From NCBI RefSeq assembly GCF_030548295.1, contig NZ_JAUOSB010000011.1, positions 1-64,000 of the forward strand: a stretch of 64,000 nt of DNA, in the 5' to 3' direction. The stretch is from Wenyingzhuangia sp. 2_MG-2023. GTDB lineage: Bacteria > Bacteroidota > Bacteroidia > Flavobacteriales > Flavobacteriaceae. The position numbers and the translations under genes were made by a program. A model generated the notes under the pieces. The model ran no database searches, was not told where the DNA came from, and saw nothing but the letters and a program-made list of their open reading frames with translations. This document shows, one piece after another, positions 52,213-61,529 of this stretch (positions are counted from its first letter, which is position 1; each line of letters begins with the position of its first letter).

Positions 52213-53364
52213 ATGGAAGAATTTAAATCACTTTTTGAAGAAATTCAAAGCAGTATTGTTGCAGATACTTTTGTAAAAATGACGTTGAGCAAACCTATTC
52301 GTAAAAACGATGGTCTTCGCAACATTTACATACGCTTGGTTACAATACAAGAACAACAAAAACTTCAATTTACCTATCGTAATAAAACCAACGATGTGGT
52401 GAAAAATTATACACTTGAAGAGGCTTTGGAAGAAATAGCTACCTATTTGATGAATACATTTCGTTCTGCAGTGGTTTTTACATTGCCAGATGATATTCAG
52501 GTGTTTGTTTCTAAAAAGAAAGCCATCACTCTAAAAAAAGTAGCTCCTAGCTTTACCAACAAACTACCAGAAACGCATGATAGACCTAAAGAGAAACGTG
52601 CAGCAAACAGAGATTACTTGTTTCATTTGGGAGTAACAGATAAAGAAGGAAACGTGATTCCGAAAATGGCAGACAAATACCGTCAGATTAACAAATATTT
52701 GGAAATAATTGAAAGTTTGATCAACGGGGTAAAGTTGCCTAAAAAAATACAGATTGTAGACATGGGATCTGGAAAAGGATATTTGACCTTTGCTCTATAT
52801 GATTATTTAAAGAACGATAGACACAAAGAGGTTTCTGTTACAGGAATTGAATTGCGTGACGGTTTGGTGAAATATTGCAACGATGTTGCTGAAAAATGTG
52901 GTTTTGAAGAATTGCATTTTGAAAACAAATTGATACAAGATTACGATAATAAAAAAATAGACATCTTAATTGCTTTGCATGCTTGTGATACAGCTACCGA
53001 TGATGCTATTGCTAAAGGAATTGTAGCCAACGCAAGTTTGGTGATTTGTGCTCCTTGTTGCCACAAACAGGTTCGTCAACAATTAAAGGGAACAGAGCAG
53101 GATAGTCCAATTTTAAAGTATGGTATTTTTAAAGAACGTCAGTTTGAAATGATTACGGACACCATAAGAGCTTTAATTTTAGAAAAACACCAATACAATA
53201 CCAAGGTGTTTGAATTTATTTCTAACGAGCATACGCGTAAAAATGTGATGCTGGTGGGATCTAAAACCACAAGGAAATCTGACACTAAGGAAATTAATGA
53301 AAAAATTAAAGGATTGAAAGACCAGTATCATATTGATTTCCATTATTTAGAAAAACAACTATAA
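52213..53364 (+). CDS. Class I SAM-dependent methyltransferase (Methyltransf_32-like)
   Basis: This 383-residue protein has an N-terminal domain (about 1-140) of unknown role, then a Rossmann methyltransferase: IQIVDMGSGKGYLTFALYD (motif I), VTGIELRDGLVKYC (motif II), IDILIALHACDTATDDAI (motif IV) and LVICAPCCHKQVRQQL. The HACDTATD and CAPCCH segments are shared with eukaryotic-like Methyltransf_32 proteins. Substrate, RNA or protein, is unknown. TAATTTTG ends 4 bases before ATG, suggesting a leaderless message. Confidence 0.85.
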   Translation: MEEFKSLFEEIQSSIVADTFVKMTLSKPIRKNDGLRNIYIRLVTIQEQQKLQFTYRNKTNDVVKNYTLEEALEEIATYLMNTFRSAVVFTLPDDIQVFVSKKKAITLKKVAPSFTNKLPETHDRPKEKRAANRDYLFHLGVTDKEGNVIPKMADKYRQINKYLEIIESLINGVKLPKKIQIVDMGSGKGYLTFALYDYLKNDRHKEVSVTGIELRDGLVKYCNDVAEKCGFEELHFENKLIQDYDNKKIDILIALHACDTATDDAIAKGIVANASLVICAPCCHKQVRQQLKGTEQDSPILKYGIFKERQFEMITDTIRALILEKHQYNTKVFEFISNEHTRKNVMLVGSKTTRKSDTKEINEKIKGLKDQYHIDFHYLEKQL

Positions 53365-53608
53365 CGGTTTTTAGTCTAAATTTTAACTGTCCTGTGTACA
53401 CCATAATACGTAGAACAATGCATTTCTTTTTGAAGCTTAGAAATGTATTGTTTTAAAAATATGTTTTTATTTCATTGTTTTTTTATAATTTTAATACCTG
53501 ATAGTACTGTCACAATAGAATAAATGCAAAATAAATACTTCTATTTTGTTTTCTTCTTCTGACACTTGTTTTTTTAGAACAAGAAAAATCTACTTTCGTT
53601 TGGTAAAA

Positions 53609-54229
53609 ATGGACAATGAATTGAACAGAACACATACCTCTAATCCTACTTCTATAGAAATTGAAATATGGAAGAATGTGATAGATGGTAAAACATCTGC
53701 TTTGGGAGATTTGTATGATTTGTACATAGATGATCTTATTTCTTATGGAATTAAAGTTTCTGGAGATAAAGATCATACCATGGATTGTATTCACGACCTT
53801 TTTGTGGATTTGTACAAATACAAAAAGAAGTTATCAAAAACTAAAAATGTAAAGTTTTATTTGTTTCTATCTCTAAAGAGAAAAATAAATAAAAAATACC
53901 ATAAAAAAGAAGTGCTTTTAAATCAAGAAGTAGCCCATACGGATATGTATTTAAAAGACAATTATGCCAAGTCTAACGAGGAACGTATTATAATAGACGA
54001 AACTCAAAAAGAAACAAGCTTAAAGTTGAGCTTTGCTCTAGACAAACTCACTTCCAAACAAAAAAAAGGAATCTCTTTAAGGTTTCAAGAAGAAAAATCT
54101 TACGAAGAAATTGCACAAATTTTAGGAGTATCTGTTGCCTCTGCTAGAACCGTCATTTACAGGGCAGTAAAGTCTTTAAGAGAATACTCTTTACCTCTTT
54201 ATTTAGTTCTTAATTATTGTTTTTTATAA
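53609..54229 (+). CDS. ECF sigma factor of the SusCD locus
   Basis: The chosen ATG gives MDNELNRTHTSNPTS and about 206 residues; a longer frame upstream has an unlikely aromatic/Cys-rich start. Region 2 is DHTMDCIHDLFVDLYKYKK, and region 4 is LDKLTSKQKKGISLRFQEEKSYEEIAQILGVS with SARTVIYRAVKSL. It precedes a FecR-like anti-sigma and a SusC with an STN domain, the standard cell-surface signalling set. 53365-53608 holds nothing else recognised. Confidence 0.9.
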   Translation: MDNELNRTHTSNPTSIEIEIWKNVIDGKTSALGDLYDLYIDDLISYGIKVSGDKDHTMDCIHDLFVDLYKYKKKLSKTKNVKFYLFLSLKRKINKKYHKKEVLLNQEVAHTDMYLKDNYAKSNEERIIIDETQKETSLKLSFALDKLTSKQKKGISLRFQEEKSYEEIAQILGVSVASARTVIYRAVKSLREYSLPLYLVLNYCFL

Positions 54230-54345
54230 AAAAAAGATATTTTTTCTGTCTATATCGTAACAAAATGATGCTTTAGATATATATAAGGCATTTTTTTAAG
54301 TCTGTCTTATTTTGAGAAAAGAAACGACTTAGTTAAGATTTAAGT

Positions 54346-55419
54346 ATGAAAAAACAAGACAAAACCAATCAAGAATTAATTACAGAATTAGAAAAAGAAT
54401 TCTTGAAAAAGAGAATTTTAAATTCTATCAAAAAACTGCAAATCCAAAGACGCTTGTATAAGTTAGGTGCAGTTGCTTCAGTAGCTATTCTTATTACCGG
54501 TGTGGTGTATCTTAGAATGCTGAACCAGGAAACATCCATAAACAAATTTGCAGCACTATCTAAAAATGTAAAGATTGAAGACTCAGACAAAGTTACATTG
54601 ATTCTTCATGAAGGTAATGGAGTTGCTGTTGAAGGAGAAAATACGGCCATCACTTATTCTAAAACTGGCAAAGAAATCAATATAGAGAATCAAGAGAAAG
54701 TAACTTCAGAAAAAGAAGGAGATTACAACACATTGGTAGTTCCATATGGTAAAAGATCTAGGTTGACATTGGCAGATGGAACTCAAGTATGGTTAAATTC
54801 TGGAACAAAATTTATTTATCCCACTAGGTTTGATAAGAAAAACAGAGAAGTCTACTTGGTGGGTGAAGCTGTTTTTGATGTAGCACATGATGCGGAACAT
54901 CCTTTTAAAGTTTTGTCAGAGCATCAAGAAATAGAAGTTTTAGGGACTGTTTTTGACGTTTCTAGCTATACAGATGATCAAGAAAACTTTGTGGTGCTTA
55001 AAAAAGGAAGTGTAAAAGTATCTCACCAAAACGATAAAGGTTTTTTGTTTGATAAGAAAAGAAGTGAAGTGATTACTCCAGGTACTATGAACAAAATTGA
55101 AGTAGGAACAGGAGTGGTAACCACTAAAAACGTTGATGTGCAACAATATTTTGCATGGAAAGATGGATTGTTGATTCTTAAGAAAAATAAGTTGAGTTAC
55201 ATAATGCGCAAACTTTCTAGATATTACAACGTTGCTATTGATCTTGAAAACGAAGCGTTGAGCAATGAAACTTTTTCAGGAGCCTTAAACCTTTCAGACA
55301 GTATTCAGCAAGTATTACAAGTTATAAACAAAAGTGTGGATATTCATATTGAAGAAACAGCACAACACACTTTAAAATTAATGTATAACAATAAAAACAA
55401 TAAAAATGAAATAGAGTAA
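54346..55419 (+). CDS. FecR family anti-sigma factor
   Basis: This 357-residue protein has a cytoplasmic basic N-terminus, a single membrane helix (LGAVASVAILITGVVYL, about residues 41-57), then the periplasmic FecR domain. That domain contains LVVPYGKRSRLTLADGTQVW and YLVGEAVFDVAHDAEHPF. A C-terminal DUF4974 domain follows (LLILKKNKLSYIMRKLSRYY). It holds the upstream sigma factor inactive until the SusC STN domain signals substrate. The coding region ends 102 bases before susC. Confidence 0.93.
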   Translation: MKKQDKTNQELITELEKEFLKKRILNSIKKLQIQRRLYKLGAVASVAILITGVVYLRMLNQETSINKFAALSKNVKIEDSDKVTLILHEGNGVAVEGENTAITYSKTGKEINIENQEKVTSEKEGDYNTLVVPYGKRSRLTLADGTQVWLNSGTKFIYPTRFDKKNREVYLVGEAVFDVAHDAEHPFKVLSEHQEIEVLGTVFDVSSYTDDQENFVVLKKGSVKVSHQNDKGFLFDKKRSEVITPGTMNKIEVGTGVVTTKNVDVQQYFAWKDGLLILKKNKLSYIMRKLSRYYNVAIDLENEALSNETFSGALNLSDSIQQVLQVINKSVDIHIEETAQHTLKLMYNNKNNKNEIE

Positions 55420-55432
55420 GGAAAACAAAAAA

Positions 55433-55492
55433 CCAGAAGATGTTCCCGCATCTTCTGGAAGATTAAAAAAGCAATATCGTTTCGAGACGATA
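55433..55492 (+). promoter_or_regulatory. Two tandem hairpins in the leader of the SusC gene
   Basis: CCAGAAGATG (55433-55442) pairs exactly with CATCTTCTGG (55449-55458), 10 bp around TTCCCG. TATCGT (55475-55480) pairs with ACGATA (55487-55492) around TTCGAG. Neither has a T-run, so they are not simple terminators. They may mark a processed 5' end or translation-level control of the SusC message. Confidence 0.55.
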
Positions 55493-55521
55493 CAATTACT
55501 AATCAATTCAACTACAAAATT

Positions 55522-58500
55522 ATGAATAAAATCTTTTATCGACGAGATAGACGAGAGAAAAGTACGTTTACAAAAGTCGTGTGTAACATTATGAGAGTAT
55601 TTCTATTATTTATTACTATAGGTTTAGGTTCGGTTTATGCAAATTATCCGTATTCTCAAGAAAAAATGGACATCAACGTCAGGAACGTTACAATTGAAGA
55701 TCTTTTTAAAGAGATACAAAGCAAGAGCAATTATGTGTTTTTTTACAAAGATGATATCATAGATAGTGATGTTAAAATTACTTTGCAAGTAAAAAACGCA
55801 TTGTTGAATGATATTTTAAATCAGTCTTTTACAAAAACTAATTTGGATTATATTGTTTCCGATAGGCAAGTAATTGTAAAAGAAAAACAATCAAAAATTC
55901 AAGCTGTAGCAGTTAAATTACAGCAGCAGGTAACTATTAAAGGAGTTGTAAAAGATGATATGGGAATGCCAGTGCCAGGTGACAATGTTATTGTAAAAGG
56001 AACAACACAAGGAGTGATTACAGATTTTGATGGAAATTATCAAATAGCTGTAAAAACCAAGAACCCAGTATTGGTGTTTTCTTATGTAGGATATAAAGAC
56101 AAAGAAGTGGTGGTAGCAAATCAGACAACTATTAACGTAGCATTGGAGCAAGATGTTAGTGAATTAGATGCTATTGTTATGGTAGGTTACGGTACGGTAA
56201 AAAAATCGGACGTGACAGGAGCCTTGTCTTCTATAGACACAGAGGAAATTAGCAAAACTCAAAATACATCCATCGCACAAGCCATTCAAGGTAGAGCAGC
56301 AGGAGTTACCGTTTCAAAAAGTTCAGGAACACCAGGAGCAACACCTACGGTAAGAATAAGAGGAGTTGGAACTGTAAACAATGCAGATCCTTTATATGTA
56401 GTAGATGGTGTACCTATCAATGATATTTCCAGTATCAATATGGAAGATGCAAAATCTATAGAAGTATTAAAAGATGCATCCGCAACCGCTATTTACGGAT
56501 CTAGAGGAGCAAATGGAGTGGTGTTGATTACTACCAAAAGCGGAAAAAAAGGAAAACCAACCATTAGCTACAGAACTTATGTTGGAGTACAGAATAGATA
56601 TGATAATTTAGATGTTTTAAACTCTGAACAATGGGCAACATTGTACAATGAAGCTAAAGTGAATGATGGTCAGCCTATTGATGCAAGTTTGGCAAATGCA
56701 TCATCTTTAAAATCTTACAATTGGAAAGATGCCGTTTATAAAACGGGAATCCAACAAAGCCATCAATTATCTGCTTCAGGAGGTTCTGACAAATCAAGAT
56801 ATTATGTGTCTTTTGGGTATATTGATCAAGAAGGAATTGTAAAAGAATCTTCATACAAAAGAACCAATTTTAGAGTAAACAATACCTATCAAATAAAACC
56901 TAAAATAAAAATAGGACACAGCATTCAGTATTCAGATGCCAAAACAGTTTCTGTTCCAGAATACGGACAAAATCCTTGGTTAAGAAGTGCTTTTGTTGGG
57001 TATTTGATAGATCCTGTTTCTCCAATTTACAATGCTGATGGATCGTATGGAATTCCTTTATATTCTTCTGCTACAAATCCATTAGGAAGTGTTAGGTATG
57101 GAAATACACCTAAAAAAAATCAAAGCTTTTTAGGAAACGTATTTTTGGAGTTAGACATCATGAAAGGGTTAAAATTTAAGTCTAATTATGGAATACAAAT
57201 CAACACTAGCAAGGTTGATAATTTTAAACCCGCTTATTATGTAGGTCCTACCTATTTGTCTAATGTGAGTAGGTATACTTTAAATAGATCTGAGAATAAA
57301 GTAATGATATTATCTAACACGTTAAATTACAATACAACCCTAGATAAAAAGCATAGTATAAATGCATTATTAGGACAAGAAATACAAGAGTTAAACTCCA
57401 ATAATGTCAATACTCAACGTACAGGAATACCAGAAAGTGTTGTCAATCCTACGTTAGGAGCTGGAGATATTTCAAGTTCAAGCAATGATGGAACCATTTC
57501 TAAGTCAAAATTATTATCCTTTTTTGGTAGGCTGAATTATACTTTTGATGGTAAGTATTTATTAACAGGTACTTATAGATTTGATGGTTCTTCTCGTTTT
57601 GGTTCTGAAAACAGATGGGCAAAATTTCCATCACTGGCCTTTGCATGGAACATTCATAAAGAAGGTTTTTACAGTATTGAAGCCATCAATCAATTAAAAT
57701 TTAGAGCTGGTTGGGGAGAAACAGGAAATCAGAACATTCCTAACACGGCAATTTATAATACGTTAAATATTGGAACCAATTATATGTTTGGTACTGATGA
57801 AAACACAGCAACAGGTGTGGCTCCTTTAATGCCTGGTAATGATGAGTTAAAATGGGAAACTACAAGAACCACCAATGTAGGTGTAGACATGTCATTGTTC
57901 AATAATTCTATTACGTTCACAGCAGAATATTTTGTAAAAAATACAACAGATATGTTGATGTCAACTCCCATCATGCAAAATGCAGGATATAAAAATAATC
58001 CTTTTACCAATGCAGGAGATATTGAAAATAAAGGAGTTGAATTGACGGCAAATTATAAAAAGGTCATCAACGATTTTTCTTTCAATGTAGGAGGAAACAT
58101 TTCTTTTATCCGAAACAAAGTCATCAGATTGGCAGAAGAAGGTAGTATCATTCAGTCAGGACCAGCACAAGGTTTTAACAATATTGGTAGAACAGAAGCA
58201 GGACATTCGTTAGCGTCTTTTTACGGATACCAGATGCTTGGATTGTTTCAAAATCAGAATGAAATTGACAATTACGCAAGTTTGCCAAATACAAAACCAG
58301 GAGACGTAAAGTATCAGGATTTGAATGATGATGGAGTGATTAATGCCGATGACATGACTTTTATAGGTTCTCCATTTCCAAAATTTACTTACGGAATTAA
58401 CATTGATATGAATTACAAACAGTTTGACTTTACAGCATTTTTTCAAGGAAGTCAAGGAAACAAAATATTTAATGCCAGTAATTATTATTTAGAAGGAGAT

Positions 58501-58881
58501 TTAGGAACCAACTTTAAATCTAGCATGATGGATAGATGGACTGGAGAAGGAACTTCTAATTCTGTACCTAGAGTTACGTTTGATAACAATGGGGTAAATA
58601 CTCAACAATCTAGTAGATATGTAAAAGATGGATCATATTTAAGATTGAAAAACATTCAGATAGGGTACTCACTTCCTGATAGTTTGTTAGATAAAATATT
58701 AATGAATAAAGTTAGGATTTACGTAGCCGCTCAAAATTTGTTAACATTTACCAAATACGATGGTTTGGATCCTGAAGTTGGTGTGGATCAAACGTTTAAT
58801 AATCCTTTGGATATGGGAGTTGATAGAGGGAGATACCCTTCAACAAGAACTATTTCTTTAGGATTGGATATTAACTTTTAA
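55522..58881 (+). CDS. SusC/RagA-like TonB-dependent receptor with STN signalling domain
   Basis: This 1119-residue outer-membrane receptor has a signal peptide (to about residue 40). The STN domain runs about 50-105 (MDINVRNVTIEDLFKEIQSK), the carboxypeptidase-D-like domain about 130-215 (VTIKGVVKDDMGMPVPGDNV), and the plug about 215-330 (MVGYGTVKKSDVTGALSSI, RIRGVGTVNNADPLYVVDG). A 22-strand barrel ending TISLGLDINF follows. STN presence means it signals through the FecR/sigma pair upstream. It imports a glycan or other large nutrient with the SusD-like lipoprotein encoded 8 bases later; the substrate is not shown. Confidence 0.95.
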   Translation: MNKIFYRRDRREKSTFTKVVCNIMRVFLLFITIGLGSVYANYPYSQEKMDINVRNVTIEDLFKEIQSKSNYVFFYKDDIIDSDVKITLQVKNALLNDILNQSFTKTNLDYIVSDRQVIVKEKQSKIQAVAVKLQQQVTIKGVVKDDMGMPVPGDNVIVKGTTQGVITDFDGNYQIAVKTKNPVLVFSYVGYKDKEVVVANQTTINVALEQDVSELDAIVMVGYGTVKKSDVTGALSSIDTEEISKTQNTSIAQAIQGRAAGVTVSKSSGTPGATPTVRIRGVGTVNNADPLYVVDGVPINDISSINMEDAKSIEVLKDASATAIYGSRGANGVVLITTKSGKKGKPTISYRTYVGVQNRYDNLDVLNSEQWATLYNEAKVNDGQPIDASLANASSLKSYNWKDAVYKTGIQQSHQLSASGGSDKSRYYVSFGYIDQEGIVKESSYKRTNFRVNNTYQIKPKIKIGHSIQYSDAKTVSVPEYGQNPWLRSAFVGYLIDPVSPIYNADGSYGIPLYSSATNPLGSVRYGNTPKKNQSFLGNVFLELDIMKGLKFKSNYGIQINTSKVDNFKPAYYVGPTYLSNVSRYTLNRSENKVMILSNTLNYNTTLDKKHSINALLGQEIQELNSNNVNTQRTGIPESVVNPTLGAGDISSSSNDGTISKSKLLSFFGRLNYTFDGKYLLTGTYRFDGSSRFGSENRWAKFPSLAFAWNIHKEGFYSIEAINQLKFRAGWGETGNQNIPNTAIYNTLNIGTNYMFGTDENTATGVAPLMPGNDELKWETTRTTNVGVDMSLFNNSITFTAEYFVKNTTDMLMSTPIMQNAGYKNNPFTNAGDIENKGVELTANYKKVINDFSFNVGGNISFIRNKVIRLAEEGSIIQSGPAQGFNNIGRTEAGHSLASFYGYQMLGLFQNQNEIDNYASLPNTKPGDVKYQDLNDDGVINADDMTFIGSPFPKFTYGINIDMNYKQFDFTAFFQGSQGNKIFNASNYYLEGDLGTNFKSSMMDRWTGEGTSNSVPRVTFDNNGVNTQQSSRYVKDGSYLRLKNIQIGYSLPDSLLDKILMNKVRIYVAAQNLLTFTKYDGLDPEVGVDQTFNNPLDMGVDRGRYPSTRTISLGLDINF

Positions 58882-58889
58882 AAGCATTA

Positions 58890-60371
58890 ATGATGAAATT
58901 ATACAATAGATTTAAAAAGAATATAAAATATTTTTCACTTGTTTTAGGTGTGTCGTTGGTTTCTTGTAGCGATGATTATTTAGATGTTGGAGCTTATGGA
59001 ACCCCCGTTTTAAGTAATTTTTACCAAACAGAAACAGATGCAGAACAAGGTTTGATTGCTGCTTATTCTCCTTTGAGAGAAATGTATGGAACCGAGAATT
59101 TCTTGGCTTCTACTTCTAATGACTTATTGTTTGGTGATATTGGTACGGATGATATTTTAAAAGGGGGGGCTAGGTCAAACGATGGACCTCAATTGTTTGA
59201 TAAAGAAATATTTAACATGACAACTTCTAATACAGCTATAGAGGCAGTTTGGAAAGTATGTTATAAAGGAATTTTGTACGCAAATTTAGTGTTAGATAAA
59301 GTTCCAGATATTGAGTTTACGGATGCAGATTATCAAAAACAAATATTGGCAGAAGCTCGTTTTTTAAGAGCATACTATTATTTTGATTTGGTAAATTCTT
59401 TTGGAGGAGTTCCTTTGGTTGACAAGCCTTTAGAAACAGGAGAATATGTGGTGCCAAGATCAACTCAAGAAGAGATTTATACTTTTATAGAAGATGATTT
59501 AAAAGTAGCTATAGAAGATTTACCTTCTAGATTTGACCAGGGTACAGCTTATTTAGGACATGCAGACAAAGGTGCTGCGTTAGGAATGATGATGCGTGTT
59601 TCTTTGTATCAAAACAAAATGGGGCAAGTAAAAACCTATGGAGATCAATTGTTAGCAATGCCGTATGTTTTACAAGATTATAGCACTCTTTTTAACAATG
59701 TGGGGGAATGGAATTCAGGTTCTGTTTTTGAAATCAATTTTTCTTCTAACGCTAATAAATTAGGAACTTTAATGCCAAGAATGATGACTCCGAGAAGTAT
59801 AGGTGGAATTGGATTTGGACAAATAAAACAAGAATTGATAGATGCTTACGAGCCTAATGACCCACGATTAGAAGCTTCTTTTTATCAGTTAGCAGATGGT
59901 GGTTACGGAACTACATGGTACAATAGAAAATATGCATGGGCTCCATATAGTGATTATGAAATACCTACAACAGGAGGTTTTGGAAATAGTGCCAATAACG
60001 TACGCGTATTAAGATTGGCAGATGTGTATTTAATGTATGCAGAAGCGGTTTACAGCACAGATCCAACAACTGCTATAGAGTACGTAAATAAAGTAAGAAA
60101 ACGTGCCAGAGAATCGGGTGGTTCTACTGTGGGAATTCCTGCAGATTTACCTACAACATTAACAGGTGATGACTTGCGTGATGCTATTTACAAAGAAAGA
60201 CGTTTGGAATTGGCGGGAGAAGGATTTAGATATCATGATTTGATTAGAACAGGTAGGGCAGAAGCTGTGTTAGGTTCGTCAGGTTTTGTAACTAACAAAT
60301 ATGAAATAATGCCTATTCCATTATCTCAAGTATTGCTATCGCAAGGTGTGTTAACTCAGAATAATTATTAG
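58890..60371 (+). CDS. SusD/RagB-like nutrient-binding lipoprotein
   Basis: This 493-residue lipoprotein has signal LVLGVSLVSCSDDYLDVG with the surface-export-like acidic residues after Cys. The SusD helical TPR-like N-terminus is seen in LAEARFLRAYYYFDLVNSFGG, and the C-terminal part ends with ERRLELAGEGFRYHDLIRTG, both family hallmarks. It caps the SusC barrel and binds substrate at the surface. A strong terminator follows, so the locus contains no enzymes. Confidence 0.95.
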   Translation: MMKLYNRFKKNIKYFSLVLGVSLVSCSDDYLDVGAYGTPVLSNFYQTETDAEQGLIAAYSPLREMYGTENFLASTSNDLLFGDIGTDDILKGGARSNDGPQLFDKEIFNMTTSNTAIEAVWKVCYKGILYANLVLDKVPDIEFTDADYQKQILAEARFLRAYYYFDLVNSFGGVPLVDKPLETGEYVVPRSTQEEIYTFIEDDLKVAIEDLPSRFDQGTAYLGHADKGAALGMMMRVSLYQNKMGQVKTYGDQLLAMPYVLQDYSTLFNNVGEWNSGSVFEINFSSNANKLGTLMPRMMTPRSIGGIGFGQIKQELIDAYEPNDPRLEASFYQLADGGYGTTWYNRKYAWAPYSDYEIPTTGGFGNSANNVRVLRLADVYLMYAEAVYSTDPTTAIEYVNKVRKRARESGGSTVGIPADLPTTLTGDDLRDAIYKERRLELAGEGFRYHDLIRTGRAEAVLGSSGFVTNKYEIMPIPLSQVLLSQGVLTQNNY

Positions 60372-60407
60372 TGAATTTTTAGTTAGTATGTAGGTTAATT
60401 TAGTTTC

Positions 60408-60446
60408 TAGCCCAGTCAAAAATAATTTTTGATTGGGCTATTTTTT
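60408..60446 (+). terminator. Rho-independent terminator of the SusCD operon
   Basis: TAGCCCAGTCAAAAA (60408-60422) pairs with TTTTTGATTGGGCTA (60426-60440) with one G-T pair around TAA, followed by six T. The remaining 60447-60590 shows no gene. Confidence 0.92.
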
Positions 60447-60590
60447 ATAATGTATTAATTTTATTAGAAATTTTGAATGTAGAAAAGATTACAATTTTGG
60501 TTGTCACTTTAAGTGATTTGTGTGACTAAGTGGAATAAATTGTATAGAGAAAAGTAGGAAAGGAGTCTCAAAAAATAATGAATAACAAAT

Positions 60591-60887
60591 TTAATCCAAC
60601 GTATCATATTCAATCAAGTACAAAAACTCGTTTTCTTTTTTGTAATGGTATTTTTCTCTAGCGTAATTGTTCAAATTCTTTTGAATGGAAAAGTCTTTTA
60701 GTGTTTGTGTGTTTTTTTGAATTTCAGTTTCGTAAAACTCAATAGATTTTTCTAATTTTTCTATTTCTTTGTTGTTCTCCCTTTGATACAAGTATGAATT
60801 CGCATCAAAAAACAACATCCAAATAACAAAAATTCCTAAAATTAGAGGAGTGATGATCTTTTTATTTTTGATGAAATTAAGCTTCAT
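60591..60887 (-). CDS. DivIC/FtsB family septum formation protein
   Basis: This 98-residue bitopic protein has a short basic cytoplasmic end, one membrane helix (ITPLILGIFVIWMLFFDANS), a periplasmic coiled coil (ENNKEIEKLEKSIEFYETEI) and a C-terminal REKYHYKKENEFLYLIEYD. The REKYxxKKxxExxYxI ending is typical of FtsB/DivIC. It works in the divisome with FtsL and FtsQ. TATCTTTG on the minus strand (60912-60919) could be its -7 box. Confidence 0.85.
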   Translation of the reverse strand: MKLNFIKNKKIITPLILGIFVIWMLFFDANSYLYQRENNKEIEKLEKSIEFYETEIQKNTQTLKDFSIQKNLNNYAREKYHYKKENEFLYLIEYDTLD

Positions 60888-60957
60888 AGTGGCAAATACT
60901 AGTCTTAGAGGACAAAGATAAAACTATAAATTTAGAGTTTCCCATTTTAATTTCTAT

Positions 60958-60965
60958 TACTTTTG
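60958..60965 (+). promoter_or_regulatory. -7 box upstream of the shortened methyltransferase-like gene
   Basis: TACTTTTG is an exact -7 match 25 bases before the ATG at 60991. The -33 region reads GTTTCCC, a weak match. It faces away from the DivIC-like gene, so the 103-base gap holds two divergent promoters. Confidence 0.35.
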
Positions 60966-60990
60966 CTGCGGTATTTAGGAGTGATAGAGA

Positions 60991-61527
60991 ATGAGAAATT
61001 ATATAAAATATATTTTAACATCTACCAATGAACATGGGGTACATTCTCCATTTGTGTTCAAGTTGGTTACAGAATGTATCTACAGAAAAAAGACAATACA
61101 AATAGCTTCTACTTTTAAAAATTCGACTTCTTCTCTTAATAAAAAATATGTTTTGTTAATTGCTAGGTTGATTCCCTATCTAAATATCCATAAGATTTTA
61201 GACTTAGGAAAAGATTCTTTTTTTAATGAATTGGCTAGTCAACATTTAAAAATATCCAAAAACACCACGGTTTCTGAAACGTATGATTTGATATACACAG
61301 ATGTAAATTTTTTTCAATCCAATCCAGATACTTTTTCTCATTTATTCAACCACATCCATAACGATTCACTTTGGATTGTTGCAAAAAATCAAACTTCCAA
61401 AGGATTAAAAGGATGGGAAGAAATAAAACAGCATGATCAAGTAAAAGTAACAGTAGATTTATTTGGTTTAGGGTTGGTTTTTTTTAGAAGAGAGCAGGTG
61501 AAACAACATTTTATCATAAGATTTTAA
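60991..61527 (+). CDS. Shortened SAM-methyltransferase-like protein
   Basis: The 178-residue protein starts with NEHGVHSPFVFKLVTECIY and ends GWEEIKQHDQVKVTVDLFGL and REQVKQHFIIRF, which I recognise from a flavobacterial methyltransferase-like protein of about 230-250 residues. The central Rossmann part is reduced: KILDLGKDSFFNELAS stands where a glycine-rich SAM loop would be, and only one Gly remains. SAM binding is doubtful. It lies 2 bases before the cobalamin adenosyltransferase gene, so they share a transcript. Confidence 0.65.
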   Translation: MRNYIKYILTSTNEHGVHSPFVFKLVTECIYRKKTIQIASTFKNSTSSLNKKYVLLIARLIPYLNIHKILDLGKDSFFNELASQHLKISKNTTVSETYDLIYTDVNFFQSNPDTFSHLFNHIHNDSLWIVAKNQTSKGLKGWEEIKQHDQVKVTVDLFGLGLVFFRREQVKQHFIIRF

Positions 61528-61529
61528 AA

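Noticed and set aside
55522-60371. Complete polysaccharide utilisation locus
   Set aside because: Only sigma, FecR, SusC and SusD are present, and a strong terminator follows SusD. No carbohydrate-active enzyme is linked.
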